From NCBI GenBank assembly GCA_963691815.1, contig OY829657.1, positions 7,057,092 to 7,121,091 of the forward strand: a DNA stretch of 64,000 nt. The letters are read 5' to 3'. Numbering within the stretch: the first letter of the stretch is position 1; each line of letters opens with the position of its first letter. The stretch is from Echiichthys vipera (lineage: Eukaryota; Chordata; Actinopteri; Perciformes; Trachinidae). Below are positions 1 to 13,039 of this stretch, one piece after another. The notes under the pieces were generated by a model. It did no database searches. It was not told the origin of the DNA and worked only from the letters and a program-made list of their open reading frames with translations. The translations under genes and the position numbers were made by a program.

Positions 1-890
1 TATGAATAAATAACTAAGATGAAACATCTCAAATAAAAATAATAAATACAAGTTCAAGTTCTATTAGAAAAACAAAAAGGTGTAAAAGCCCGAGTTTGGG
101 TGGCTTTTACGCTCCACTACACCAACACTTCATCTCACCCTTTTTAAATTGCATAATTAAGGAAATGGGAGGAAATGAATGGTTGGATATAAGTAATGCA
201 ATTGTCTTGGTGCTGTTTGTTAATTGTATTTCAGTGCGCTCGAGGATTATCACGCTTTTTTTCCTCATTTGTTGCCCATATTTGTACTCGCTTTTACGCA
301 CCAAGCACCGACTTCTACACTTTATAAAACACGCGAGGAACCAAATCCATCGCGAGGATGATGTTTTTGCTGAAAATGAGGCGAAGATGGTTAACCTTTG
401 GAAAGAGTCTGTGTGGTCATGCAGTTTTTAAAATAAATGGCACCAGATGTATCTCCCGTGCCAATTTTAAATTGAATATTATGTGATTTATTTAGACGTG
501 CGTAAAATGAACAATACACATTAATGTGTTGTTTCAACTCAACCCTTTCCCCTTTCCCTTTACTAACGTTAAGTCCATTTGATCTGCATTAAGCCTTTGC
601 ACCGGACAGGCCTAAATGTTGCCTCTCTTTTTTTGCCAAGTATGCACGGCACGCGTTAAAGCATTCAGAACTCTTATATGATAAAGACATTGCATTTGTA
701 TGCCTTAACCTGTAAGATGATTACTTTTCAGGCTAAACGACTGCAGACCAATATCTTCTAAAGGGATTATTTCTAACTTTACTGCCTCTGCATACATGCT
801 CTCGATGTATAGAACCCTCACTTGCAAGCAATAAGAAAGATTTGTTGCCTCCCGACATGAGAAACAAACACACTCCATAACTTCGCGCCT
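1..890. other. intergenic, no gene recognised
   Basis: No exon of pax9 (the expected left neighbour) or of any other gene was recognised. A 111-codon open frame at 96-431 has no recognisable domain and is probably chance. The stretch is AT-rich and mostly unique-looking. Confidence 0.5.
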
Positions 891-916
891 TCTCTCTCTC
901 TCTCTCTCTCTCTCTC
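891..916. repeat. (TC)n microsatellite
   Basis: Thirteen uninterrupted TC dinucleotides followed by a short C run. Confidence 0.9.
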
Positions 917-1849
917 CCCCCATTTTGACACATGCTTTGGGTTTTCTCATATTTTTCAAAAAGTCCACGGCGCATGACTGACCTTCATCTCCGTGACCTA
1001 AAGGGATCAACGTGCATGTAAACATCAAACGGGAAGCCTGTACAGCCGTGCAATTAGGAATATTGTTGAAAACCTCTGCTGACATTAAACACCGAGGCGG
1101 CTGCGAGGGGCCAAAGTGTACACAAAGTTTCCCTCAGTATTTGTTTCAGCTCCGTGGGGCTGGATACTCGGGGGTTAACGTAGCCTACTTTACCTGTATG
1201 TTTTGTTTACTTTTCCCACCTTTTCAGGATGGCGTAAATCTCCGTGATTGTGCGTATTACAGCGTGCGCCTTCAACACTAATACCAAGTCAGTACACGGG
1301 CCTTTTAAGGACGCGTATTTTTGGAGATATTTTGGTTTACATGGCGCGTTATTTGTCTCAAGATGACAGATGGAGGATCTTATAGTTTAAACTTTTTTTT
1401 TTCTTTTTTTTTTAAATGTACCGTCGCTTATGCCCCCGCCTGCCCAGTCTGCTCAGCTCCCAGGCCACTAATGCGTCAAGGATAATGTTTACCGTGGGGA
1501 AACGTGCTCAACTTGTTTCCATTGAGGTTCCTCTGGTGGCTGAAATAACAAAAGGTCAGCGGTGAGGGATCAAAGGTCTCCGCAAACTGCTCCATCTTCA
1601 GCTCTTTTCTTTTTCAGACTGAACGGACACCTGAACTTCCTCTTTTCCCCCCTCTCGCACAATATGTGACATTCCACCTGAGGATGCGTGACGCTGTTGC
1701 GACACCGCCGTTATTTCTACGTGTTTATTAATGATATCACACAGCAACTGGAAAGTGTAAACACTAAATCGCCTGTTGAAGGACATAATTACAGGTCATT
1801 GAAATAAAAATCAAGTCAGACTCAAATGATAATTACACTGAAAAGAATC

Positions 1850-2175
1850 GTTGCGCAGCGATATTATTATTAGGCTTATTATGATCGTGATTATTATGAT
1901 GCCTTTAGGATTGAAAGCGCATTGCCATGGTTTGTTAATAATGATATCCAGACTCGACATGGCTGTCAAAAGCCTGCGCAGCTCACAAGCAGAAACTCGT
2001 CCATGTCGAATTGAATTGTTCAAACCGCCTGTGAAGGCAACGCATCACTTGTCAGACAAATTGTATAACGATGGACTCAAAGCTTCGGCTGTAGCTCTCT
2101 GCAGGAGATTGATCCGATTTAGTCCCTCATCTCACGGTTTCTGTGGATGTGGCAGCAATCCTCCTGTACGTTATA
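1850..2175. promoter_or_regulatory. candidate conserved regulatory element
   Basis: This stretch is unique-looking, free of simple repeats, balanced in base composition and without a convincing coding frame. It contains TTAATAATGATATC-type homeodomain sequence and GATTGATCC-like sites. These are features of vertebrate developmental enhancers near Nkx/Pax genes. Conservation cannot be tested here, so the call is inference only. Confidence 0.27.
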
Positions 2176-2199
2176 TACCGCGGGCCTTTACATAATAAT

Positions 2200-4330
2200 A
2201 GTTACATTCGCAGCAGGTTTTGAGTTATTCTAACTCAACAAAATTGTACTTTTATTTTGAAAATGCGTTTTTTTTGTATAGGGTGGGTGCATGGATGGAT
2301 TATGGATTATAGTGTTGTGTGTCCGGTGCTTTTTTTTATGTGGAAAAAGGATCGCTACAGATCTCACATGATCTCTAATGTAATGCTTTTGTTAATAATA
2401 TCATACACTGACACGTGCGTTCTTGTATCCCCCACAGCAAAGTGACCTGAAGCCTCCAAAGCACGTTTTACATCAGGTTTATCTCGCTAAAAATCTACAT
2501 TTTCTCTTCAAAAAGTCATATTACGCTTTACATCTGCGTTCAAAATATTCAAACGTACTTGAACTCGCATTATAATAATATACCACTTAATTTTATGTAT
2601 TCAAATTCTTGGATGCGAGGTATTTTAGATTAGATTTAAATGTATTGTCAGTGCAGTGTCAGTGAGGAGACAACGCGGAGTGATGCGCTACACACAACAG
2701 CAAGGGCTAGATATGCATATTTTAAGATATACAGTGTGGATATATGACGGGGATGAACCGAAGATGGCTAATGATTTGTATCGGGATCATCATAATTTCA
2801 TAAATGTGTCATCTGCATGATGTTCATTTTGTCATTTGTCTGTTCTGTTTACAGATGTGGTCTTATTTACCTTTTTGTGGAATCTGATCGGCAAACAGCT
2901 CGTGTCCCAGCTGGCTCGTGCAGGTCTACAGTACACAGGCTGACCCTGTACCTGTTTATATCACAGCCTTCTTTCATGTGAAAGTGTTTGCTTTGCTCAT
3001 AATTGATTTCACGGGCAGAGACGGTCCTTGTTGACTCAAGATGATGGAAGAGGCGTTTAGGCCAAACACATTTTTGTGCTGCTTCTGTGTCCTTTTTTAT
3101 TTTATTTATTTATTTTTTTAGATTCCTGTCATTAAAATGCTGTTGGTCCCAAATGATAAAGACATTGAAAAGATGCCCACAAACAGGATGGAGTGCAGGG
3201 GAAGTCAAACTCATCATATAGTGGGGAAAGTCTTAATAACTGGGACTGGATGCCATAGTTCACCCACTTTATTCCCTGAAATTATACCTCAAGTGTAGCC
3301 TCCACTCACAAGGATTCAACTTTTGGAAAATCATGAATCATATTCAGGTGTTTCACAGGAAACGGTCGGCTCTTGCAGTGCCACATATCCACACTTATAA
3401 ATCATATTGCCATCGGCTCCGGTCCAAAAGAGAGAAGGACTCCGACCGTGTTTGTTTCCATCTACATACTGTACAACAGCCACTCCCCCCTCAACTATCC
3501 TCTTCACGTGTGAGCAAAGTAACACAACCACCTTTTGATTTTGTTTTTTAATTCCACATTTTTTCAACAAGTGGGGACTTGAGGGAGCTTTTATTGTTGT
3601 CACCACAATGAGAGAGTGCAGCTGGAAAACACAGCCTACCTGTGCTGGTTTCTGGGCCTCGGACTTTTTTCACATCAGGGAAGATTAACAGGCAAAGAGT
3701 CGCGCGATTTCGATTATATGTGATCGGAAAAGTGTAAAGGAACAGTCTGTGTATACCTAAATATGTAGCGGATCCACGGTTCCCCTTCTCCTGTATGACC
3801 CATGCTTTAGTAAGTAAAAGTGTCTAATTGAAAAAAAAAGGAACAACCTAAAATCAAACGCCAATGTTTAATGTTAAGATTCTAAAATATATAAACCAAT
3901 ACTCTCTTTGGTGTTCCCTTAAGTGCACAGTAAAAAACATGACTTTTGAAAATAGAGAGATCTCGTATCACCCCAACACCATTTCAGTGATATTGGTAAC
4001 AAAAAATTGAGTTATTTGTATATTCTACAATATCAAAATGAGTCTCAACTAAAACGTGTCTGATCACCGACGTTTATTCTTCACTAACTGTGAGACGTGT
4101 GTCGTTTATACACCGTCAGTAACTGAATTTACGCTGCAACGAACTCAACACGACGTCTCCATCTTTTTTATCTTGTTGTGAAACCGAAGTAATTTCACGC
4201 TTTAAAAACAATCGAGTCAGAATGACTAGAAAAACTAATTCTCATAATAACTAATTTAAAGTGTCAAGATAGTTTTAGGATGTATGTTATGAGGCACATT
4301 TATATTCAACACCTGTCAAATGCGCTTTGG
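2200..4330. other. intergenic, nothing specific seen
   Basis: AT-rich intergenic DNA. Short open frames on both strands lack domains. I see no gene, RNA or clear mobile element. Confidence 0.5.
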
Positions 4331-4331
4331 A

Positions 4332-4362
4332 AGATGAAGATGATGATGATGATGATGATGAA

Positions 4363-4435
<73 letters not shown>
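4332..4435. repeat. (GAT)n trinucleotide microsatellite
   Basis: About 34 near-perfect GAT/ATG units with one AAG interruption. It creates spurious poly-Met and poly-His frames on the two strands. Confidence 0.95.
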
Positions 4436-4526
4436 GTCGTCATAAGGAGAGTTCTTCCACCAACCATCACCAAATAGTTTATTACGCATGGATCTGATTA
4501 ATAAGAAGCAGGTCACAAATCTCTAA

Positions 4527-4624
4527 TCTTCTCTTCTCTTCTCTTCTCTTCTCTTCTCTTCTCTTCTCTTCTCTTCTCTTCTCTTCTCTTCTCTTCTCTT
4601 CTCTTCTCTTCTCTTCTCTTCTCT
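4527..4624. repeat. (TCTTC)n pentanucleotide microsatellite
   Basis: About 19 perfect tandem copies of a 5-bp pyrimidine unit, immediately after the GAT tract. Confidence 0.95.
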
Positions 4625-4814
4625 GCGTCAGTCAGGTTATATTTCCATCTTCCAGGTCTGCAAGAAGTTGAATAGAAACCTGAGACAGAAAGAAATACAC
4701 TGACACACTTGACAACAAATCCGTGTACACCACCAATCCTCCATCATGCAACATGCGACCAGAGTACACAAGAAAATAATGATTACCCAAAAATGTCAGA
4801 GGCAGGGGATCGAA

Positions 4815-5480
4815 CCAGCACTCATCTTTGACTTAAGTAAAAGTGGCATCAGTGTAACAATACTTTGTAACATGCGTTCAAACTCTTACTTAAGTAAAAG
4901 AACAAAAGTATCGGCGTCAAAATGTTTTAAAGTACCAAAAGTAAAAGTACTCATCAAGCAGAATGGCCCATTTCAGAATATTATAATTCATATTAATGGG
5001 TTTAATTATTGATGCATTAATATGTTCATCTGGTAGCAGCTGGTAAATGTGGAGCTACCCCGCAGTATATAAAGTATTAACCACTTTATATACTGCGGGG
5101 TAGCTTAATCTATAATGATGCATAATCAATTTGGCTATTAGTTGATTTATATGTTGTGTTAATAATCTAAATCTGCAATTTAAATGGCATTGGATAACTG
5201 TGTTCAGCTTCTCTGTGTACATTATGTCTGTCCCTTTCAAATAAACATAAATAAATAATAACTAAAGCTGTCAAATATATTAATGTACAAGATTTGCCTC
5301 CAAAATGTAATTCGGTGAGTATAAAGTAGCATAGAATGAAAATAATTATAAAGTGAGTACATTAACTATACTAGTGGTAAACGAGATAATAAAAGCATGA
5401 AATGCATTTTAAATGGCTCAATAATCAATCAATATTTTGGACTTTCAAAAAGTTTCTCAGCTTTAATTTTATGGAAATTA
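4815..5480. repeat. dispersed fish repeat with ACTTAAGTAAAAG ends
   Basis: Contains CTTACTTAAGTAAAAG and AAAGTACCAAAAGTAAAAGT, followed by an AT-rich body. Related ends occur near 8.7-9.1, 11.15-11.47, 40.6-41.06, 45.9-46.4 and 53.4-53.5 kb, so this is an interspersed family. Its style suggests a non-autonomous DNA transposon common in percomorph fish. The family name is not assigned. Confidence 0.6.
5053..5105. repeat. perfect 23-bp inverted repeat (hairpin)
   Basis: The left arm 5053-5075 and right arm 5083-5105 are exact reverse complements, separated by a 7-nt loop (ATTAACC). The arms contain CTACCCCGCAGTATATAAAG. It lies inside a dispersed repeat copy and may reflect recent palindrome formation rather than a gene. 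Confidence 0.85.
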
Positions 5481-5552
5481 ACACTTAAATAGAAAAATAA
5501 TGTCGGTTGTTTTAGTTTTGTTAATCTGAATTTAATTATTATAAGGAGTCAC

Positions 5553-5700
5553 ACTATTATTATTATTATTATTATTATCATTATTATTATTATTATTATT
5601 AATATTATTATCATCATCATCATTATTGTTGTTGTTATTATTATCATTATAATTGTTGTTATTATTATTATTATTGTAATTATTATCATCATCATCATCA
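5553..5700. repeat. imperfect (ATT)n / (ATC)n microsatellite
   Basis: Trinucleotide tract of ATT with interspersed ATC and GTT variants. It is older and more degenerate than the GAT and GT tracts nearby. Confidence 0.9.
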
Positions 5701-6169
5701 CAGCGGTGCAGATTCTATTCACTATGCAGTTATTTGTTTGTTTTTTTGTCATCATCAGATCCATCCGCGTTAAATTCATTGCAGCCTTACATCATGTCTG
5801 ACTTTGTCTCGTGGCTCTAAACTTCAAACCTTTCAAAACCCTTTTTTTCTATCGAGAGGGAGAAGTGACCGGAAATGGATTGAGACGCTTTGACTGCAAT
5901 CCGCCAACTGTCTAAAAAAACTGTCAAGCCTAAAAAATAGTGCAGGGCCGGTTTCCTTATCAGAGCCGCTGTGCTGCTCATATTCTCCGTGGAGTAAAAA
6001 AAGCTGCAGAGCGGTGAAAAAAAAAAAGTTCCCGGTTTAATGTTCCCTGTATGATCCTGCGGGAAATCCAAGTCACCACTAATAGGTTATTATGGGGACG
6101 CGCAGTGATTTCTTATTTCACAGAGAGGTTGGAGGTCTGTCATCTCATGCTCACTGTCCCTAAACTGAC

Positions 6170-6341
<172 letters not shown>

Positions 6342-6379
6342 CTTCTAAGGCCCAGCAGTTTGTCACCCAAAAGCACCTC

Positions 6380-6920
6380 TAATCCGAGGTATTAAGGCGC
6401 GGAGAGAAGCGGTGTCGCCTCCAGCTGGTTGATACAAATAAGATAAGACTATATGGAGCTTTAATGTGCAGGGAGGCCGCTGCTTTTTGGGGGAAATGCC
6501 ATCACATCACTGGAGCGCCTTTAAAATAACCCGCACAGATGACTCTAACCTTTGCAGCCCAAACGGCGGTGACACCATTAAAGTCTTTCTGCAGGTTAGC
6601 ACTTTAGTGCGGCCTTAATGAGGACGAACGCGGGTTAACGACGTATGTAGTCGTGTTTCAGAGGCCAGGCCCGGGTTTCAGCAGAGAGGGACAAAAAGAA
6701 ACAATATTTACGACACTTTTAAGCATACATCACTTTGACATCTGTTCGTCTGGCACCTGGCATCCATTAGTATTAGATATTTTATTCCGCCCTAATTTGG
6801 TGCGCTCTTTGTCCCGAACTAAGGACACCGGGGAGAAATGGCGAGCTGTACCTTTAGTGCGCTTTTACGCGACGTTTCCTTTGTGCAGAAAAGTGCAAAT
6901 GGGGTGTTGATGCAGACCAC
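6380..6920. promoter_or_regulatory. candidate conserved regulatory element
   Basis: Unique, moderately GC-rich sequence directly right of the GT tract. It contains several TTTAATG/TTAAGG-type AT-core sites in a GC-richer context and no repeat. It sits in the gene-poor interval between the expected pax9 and nkx2.9. This is inference from appearance only. Confidence 0.27.
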
Positions 6921-8040
6921 ACCGCTGCGTTATGCGCTAAACTGGAGGAATCGTTGACTCATACCTGGATTGGACTTGTGTTACATTTCCTCATCCATTA
7001 AGATCCCTTGAATGAGCGCAGGAACATTCCTGCAATTAGTCCGTTTTGGGCACACGAGCGTCCGATTTTTACACAGTGTTATTAGATTACTGAGTGGACT
7101 GAGTGTTCAATATCTTCATAAACAAACAGAGTCAGATGTTTAATGTCAGTGAGAATTGTGACAAAGTACAAGGTCTCTGATGTGTTTTTGTTATTTGATT
7201 AGCCGTCATGGAGCCGGCAAGGAAAATAAACCAATAAAAGGTATAAATTCTATGAATTACAATAACTTTTCCTCTATTTTGTTCTCAGTTCAGTTGTGCT
7301 TGATGTGCCTCTTTCTTCTTAATGAAGAAGAGAGCAGCTTCACAGGGTTAAAGCCGCACCGAGGCCTCCTTAAAGCGCTCGGCATGCAGCGTGGTGACAC
7401 TCCCAGCATGGAAATGAGGTGAGGCTGATGGTTTTATTGCAACTTTTAATGACATGTTAGTGGAATCTGAAGCAGCACACGTTGATGAATGATGAATCGG
7501 CTACAGTAAGTTGACTTTACTGCAAGAATGATAATGATAAGGGGGCATCCAGAGCTCGTTGAGCAACAGATGCTCCTGAGATGACATTTCAAGTTGATTC
7601 CTGGGAGTCAATCAGGCAGACATGTTAAAGCAACTTCTTTTCCCCCCCCTGAAGTCTCCGTGTGTGTCCTCATTGGTCAGACTGTCCGCAGAGGGTCACT
7701 GAGTGTCAACACTGTGACCAGACTGCATGTTTATTCCAAAATACAGTGGCGCCATCTGGTGGATACATGGTGTCTCTAGATTAATATGACACTACTGTTG
7801 TTAAGATGTTTGAGGTTGTGCTCATTTGAACTCCTTTAAATACTGTTTGGTGGATTAATCTACAGTAATGCATCATATTCTTTAATATCATCACGTGTGT
7901 GTACGTGGCTGTCCTGTGACCACTTGAACGACTTATCCCTAAAAAGTCAAAATTTCATGCTTCCAACTAATCCGAGAGGCTTTTTAAATTATTTCTTTAT
8001 CTAAAGAAGTAGGAGAATTTTCTCACACTAAATTATTAAT
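6920..8040. other. intergenic, nothing specific seen
   Basis: No gene or clear repeat recognised. Small open frames have no domain features. Confidence 0.45.
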
Positions 8041-8043
8041 AAC

Positions 8044-8118
<75 letters not shown>

Positions 8119-8131
8119 AAGAAGAAGAAGA
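8044..8131. repeat. compound (AAT)n(AAG)n microsatellite
   Basis: An AAT tract runs directly into an AAG tract, then degenerates to A-rich sequence. The same compound structure recurs at 29291-29369. Confidence 0.95.
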
Positions 8132-8338
8132 AAAAGAAAAAGAAAAGACAAATAAAATTAATGATAAATAAGTAATAAAAATAATAATAAAGCATAATTT
8201 AAAAAAACAATGAAATAACACCAGTAATACAAATAATGAAAAATAAAATAATAATCCATGCGTGGAATGACCATACATAATAAATGTGTGTGGAAATTTT
8301 AAAATAGCCACATTTGCTTATGATGCACTTTATCTAAG

Positions 8339-9100
8339 AGTAGGACTGGGAGTCAGAATCAGATTCAGAGTCAGAAATACTTTTACTATAAAGTGTTTTT
8401 GTTTCAAACTCCAGCTACACAAACAACATATTTAACAACAACAATATTATACGGATAACATATTTGTAAAAACGTCTGAAATCAATATTAGATTATCAAT
8501 ATTAAATATAAAAATTAAATATTCTAATATTCAATATTAAATTATCAACAAAACATTTACCAATATTGCAATAAATTGGAAGAATGCAAAAGTACAAGAC
8601 AAACACTTTAATATCCAGTTTTGTTTTATTTTTTGACAACATTTTGTAAAAATGTGAATCGTTGAAACAGACTTTTGTTGAAACGTACATTTAATCATAC
8701 TGACAAATTTGATGCACTACTTTACTTGAGTATTCACGGTACGTTATACATTGTGTATGAACATATTGTACTTTTTACTCCACTACCTTTATTTAATTAC
8801 CAGCTTTATTCTAGAATAACATTCTACACATACAACACATGATGATCTATATACAACAAATATAACATTTATAGATTAAATATACCTATAGTACAAAACA
8901 GTTACAACAGTGAAATAGTAATAACATGAATGTATTAGTAATAACATGTAAAAGTATAAAGCTAACAAGGGCGACGTTTTTCTGCTTTATAGTTTCTTTT
9001 ACTTTTGTTACTTCAAGTACATTTTTCTAAAGATACTTTACTTAAGGGAGGTGAACAATGTAAGACTTTTACTTGAACACTTCAGTTTATAACATCTACA
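8339..9100. repeat. dispersed fish repeats (retroelement tail-like plus ACTTAAGTA family)
   Basis: Begins with CAGAATCAGATTCAGAGTCA and AAATACTTTTACTATAAAG, resembling the CAGAAATACTTTAATAATCCC tail at 14.5 kb. It then holds a degenerate copy of the ACTTAAGTA family (TACTTTTTACTCCACTACCT near 8770, TACTTTACTTAAG near 9035). Family assignments are not certain. Confidence 0.45.
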
Positions 9101-9197
9101 GCGCCCTCTGCACACTGACTGCAGCGCCACAGAAATAAAGGGCCTTGTTTCATCCAGTCAGATTATATTCGCCCCTCTGAGTTCACTGCTCTTCCCT

Positions 9198-10170
9198 CAG
9201 TTACGATACGACATGATACAGCACAATACAGCACGATACAGCATAATATAACATGATACAACACAATTACAACACGACACGATACGGCACGACATGGTTA
9301 CGGCACGACACGATACGATACAGCACGATACAATTCGATATGGCACAATACGATATGGCACGACATGGTTATGGCACGACACGATACGATACAGCACGAT
9401 ACAATTCGATACGGCACGATACAATACAGCACGCTACAATTCGATAGGACACAATACAATACGGTATGAGACAGCACAATATGACACAATATGACACGAT
9501 AGGATACGATTGAATACGACATGACATGATACAACATGATACCATACAGCACTATACCATTCAATACGATACAACATGATTTGGCACGATAGGATTGAAT
9601 ACAACACAATATGGCACAATATGGCACAATACGATACAACACAATATGGCACAATATGGCACAATACGATACAACACAATACGGCACGATATGGCACTAT
9701 ACGATACAACACAATACGGCACGATATGGCACTATACGATACAACACAATACGGCACGATATGGCACAATACGATACAACACAATACGGCACGATATGGC
9801 ACAATACGATACAACACAATACGGCACGATATGGCACAATACGATACAACACAATACGGCACGATATGGCACAATACGATACAACACAATACGGCACGAT
9901 ATGGCACTATACGATACAACACAATACGGCACGATATGGCACTATACGATACAACACAATACGGCACGATATGGCACTATACGATACAACACAATACGAT
10001 TCGACATGACACAGCACAATACAACACGATACGATTCAATACGACACAATAAGGCACAATACGACATGATACAACATGATATGATACAGTACGATTCGAT
10101 ACGATACAATACGGCACAATATGACACGACACAATACGACAAGACTTGAAACAACACGATATGATGTGAT
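9198..10170. repeat. pentamer satellite with 35-bp higher-order unit
   Basis: About 970 bp is built from related 5-mers of the type GATAC, AACAC, GGCAC and AATAC. Between about 9633 and 10000 they are organised into a 35-bp unit of seven pentamers (GGCAC GATAT GGCAC TATAC GATAC AACAC AATAC). The marker GATACAACACAAT begins at 9633, 9668, 9703 and so on to 9983, which is 11 copies at exact 35-bp spacing. Units alternate between GGCACTATAC and GGCACAATAC variants. Flanking pentamers are less ordered. Several frames are open across it, producing long spurious proteins; it is not coding. Confidence 0.93.
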
Positions 10171-10560
10171 ACACTTTATTGTCCCTGTAGTCAAATTTGC
10201 CTTGGGCTCAGATGCTGCACACATAAAGCTGCCTCTACAATAGTAAGGATCAAAAGCAAACAGCATATAAACAAGCAAACATTACACCTTTTGCGCATAA
10301 TGCACAGTCAGTGATAAGAACACCGTGAATTTCACGCAACTTTAAGAGGTAGGCATAAATACTTTATATCGTCTGCCAGAGGGTAAGAGCTCATACTCTG
10401 TGCTTGCCTGAGAAACAGACTGCTCATAAATTGACTGGAAGGACTGGTGTTCATTCCTCCACATAACCTTCATCGCAGTCTGTACCAGACAAACAAGCTC
10501 CACGCTGACACCTCTTACCTGACTGTGCGCTCTAATACAGCCTGGTGGAATAAGAAGATT
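10170..10560. mobile_element. degenerate retroelement 3'-end-like sequence
   Basis: Starts with ACACTTTATTGTCCCTGTAG, a form seen at 3' ends of fish non-LTR elements in reverse orientation. A unique-looking body follows (TATCGTCTGCCAGAGGGTAA and beyond). No intact frame remains. The satellite abuts this end. The family is not identified. Confidence 0.4.
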
Positions 10561-11060
10561 CTGTTCATTTAGTTCTGTTTAAACATGTAAACTAAAAAAC
10601 AAACAACAATAATGAACTAAATGAACAAACTCAATACACACATGCTCATGAACAACATGGAATAAAAATACCACAAATATATAAATATTACACATCCGAA
10701 AAGGGGTAGGAAGAAGTTCTCACTTATCTGACCCTACCCCTTCTCCATAACGGAAACATTCAATCATATTTATCAAATATACACTCAGACAACTCTGCCA
10801 GTGCTGATATGTACAACCCAAACATCCACTCCGTCAGTGTCATTTATGCACTAAACAACCCTTCCTCGTCCCTATACCTTTGGTAAATCTTCTTGAATTG
10901 ATTTCAATTTGGACTTTATTGTAGTTGTACATTTAATACATTCCACAAATTGAAATGCACATGCTCTTCATCGCTGTATGGACTCGCTGTTTTTATTAAA
11001 AATGATTTCAAATTATGACCCCCCTCTGTGTGTTACTAGGCATTGAGTTTTTTTCTTGCA
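10560..11060. other. intergenic, nothing specific seen
   Basis: AT-rich sequence without a recognised gene. It includes a short inverted segment around AAAAGGGGTAGGAAG and CTACCCCTTCTCC (about 10699-10746). Confidence 0.4.
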
Positions 11061-11480
11061 TCATTATCATCATATTATATCATCACGTTAGTGTGTCCCA
11101 GATATCCAACATTTACTTATGGAAAAATAGAAATATCACAGTCTAAAAATACTACATTACAAGTAAAAGTCCAGAATTCAAAATGTTACTTAAGTAAAAG
11201 TACAGCAGTATTACCAGCAAAATGTACTATCAGAGTATCAAAGGTAAAAGTACTCATTTTGTAGAATGGCTGCTTTCAAAAGTGTCATTATTACTATAAA
11301 TATTATCACTAATAGGTTCCTATAAGGGCAGTTTACAGTCATATAGTACTGCATCATATTACATAGGCATGGCATGTGTTTTACGTATAAAGTAGCAGAA
11401 AATAGAAATACCCAAGTAAAGTACAAGTACGTCAAAATTGTACTGAACTACAGTACTGAAGTAAATGTCCAGCTGAACAC
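11060..11480. repeat. dispersed ACTTAAGTA-family repeat
   Basis: Contains TTACTTAAGTAAAAGTACAG, then AGGTAAAAGTACTCATTTTG, and ends with CCAAGTAAAGTACAAGTACG. It has the same architecture as the copy at 4.8-5.4 kb but lacks that copy's hairpin. It is non-coding. Confidence 0.65.
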
Positions 11481-12610
11481 CAAAGTAGCCCACTTGAAGG
11501 AACACACCTGAAGATTGAATGTTTCCTCATTTATGACCACTGGACTTTGAGCCACAGGAGAGTCCAGAACCATCTCCTCAGTTTTCCACACATTTATAAC
11601 GAGAGGGTTGACATCGCATCACTCACTGCACAAAACTTTCAGCGACATTAACAACAGGCGGGCAAAAAAGGGCCCAAACAAACACTTTACTTCACTTCAT
11701 CTCTGTTGGCAAAGCAGATGTGGAAGTTCCGGAGAACTCCACCCACAGTTTGTGGTTGTTTGGAAAGAGCTGAGGGAGGACGAGCTTGTGTTCCAGTTTT
11801 AAAGTGTGTCCTGTAGAGGGCAACCACGTATCACACATGTCCAAAAAGTCAGGGGTTGCAATGACAGTCCAGAGTCCTAATCTGGTGGATGTTGCTCAGA
11901 AGTGACAGGTTTTATCTTCAGGAAGTAAGAGACAAAAAAGTATTGAGTGGATTTGAGCAGACTGTCAGCACCGTGATCGCAGTGACCGACGCCCGCGCTC
12001 TGTTTCCACGGTGCACCTCAGTTTCAAACAGGACTGAAACAGGTAGAGAACAGGAAATGATCTTGCACGGTTCCTTGCCTTTCCCTTCCATTTTCTCATT
12101 TCATTGTGAAACAAATATATCAGATGTTCCCTGTCTATCAAACGTTTGTCAGTGGAAAAAGAAAGATGATTATTAATAGTGTGGCCTTTTGCTTTTTGCA
12201 CAGTATTAACTAATGAGTAATGCGGCTTTCTGTTGTAGAAATGCAACAACGCTGACCATCATCTGAGTTTCGGGGGCTGCAGATCTCCTGCTTTGATGCA
12301 TGTAAGTGTCATTTATTTACTTCAAAGCATCATGTTGACATTATAATCACTAAAGTGAGTACAGTAAGACTCCTTGTTAGCTGTGTAGAAGCAGTATCTG
12401 GTTGGTTAATAGTCTGGAACTCCTTTTCTTGTTTTTTGTTGTTGTGATTAACAGAGAGGATAGATCTTTTCGAGGTACATAGTGTGTCATAGTGTAATAC
12501 AAATGTTTACATGTATTTACTTATTGTGACTTATTTCCACACTGACGATGGCAGGTGTGACAACAACTCATCTCAAAAGTTTTTTCATTATTTTTGAGAG
12601 ACTTTTGCTT
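11480..12610. other. intergenic, nothing specific seen
   Basis: No domain-bearing open frame. The overlapping frames at 11889-12249 on both strands have no recognisable features. Confidence 0.45.
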
Positions 12611-12611
12611 T

Positions 12612-12947
12612 TTATGGCTTTGATTTATATAGCGCCTTTCTCAAGGTGCTATACAGAGTCCAGGTTCCATTCATTCACACAGACATACATGGTGGTGGTA
12701 AACTACGTAGTAGTCACAGCTGCCCTGGGGCAGACTGACGGAAGCGTGGCAGCCAATCAGCGCCTATGGCCCCTCCGACCACCTCCTCAAACATACGGCA
12801 GTCATACACATTCACACAAGGCAAGGTGGCTGAAGTGTCTTGCCCAAGGACACAACGACCATGACACAAGTAGGGCAGGGCGGGGATCGAACGGCTGACT
12901 CTTCGGACATTGGCCAACTCGCTCCACCAACTGAGCCACAGTCGCCC
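12612..12947 (-). mobile_element. tRNA-derived SINE
   Basis: On the minus strand the element begins near 12947 with a tRNA-like head. An A-box-like TGGCTCAGTTGG is followed by a B-box-like GTTCGATCCCCG. It ends near 12612 in GCACCTTGAGAAAGGCGCTA and TATAAATCAA. The head and tail arrangement is that of a Pol III SINE rather than a functional tRNA gene. The family is not named here. Confidence 0.7.
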
Positions 12948-13039
12948 ACAACACTATTGTTTTGATTGTTTTGTTTTTACTTCTTTATTCAGGGCAGTTT
13001 CACTGATAGACAGCCTCTCTGTTACAGGGATGCTCGGAT

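Noticed and set aside
96..431. 111-codon frame as a gene
   Set aside because: No domain, no splice context, AT-rich and hydrophobic by composition.
4280..4516. Poly-Met and poly-His frames
   Set aside because: Produced by the GAT microsatellite.
9298..10149. Long open frames (up to 184 codons) on both strands over the satellite
   Set aside because: They are translations of the 35-bp/5-bp tandem repeat and carry no protein features.
12880..12947. tRNA gene on the minus strand
   Set aside because: The A- and B-box-like head continues into a SINE body, and the clover-leaf pairing is not convincing.
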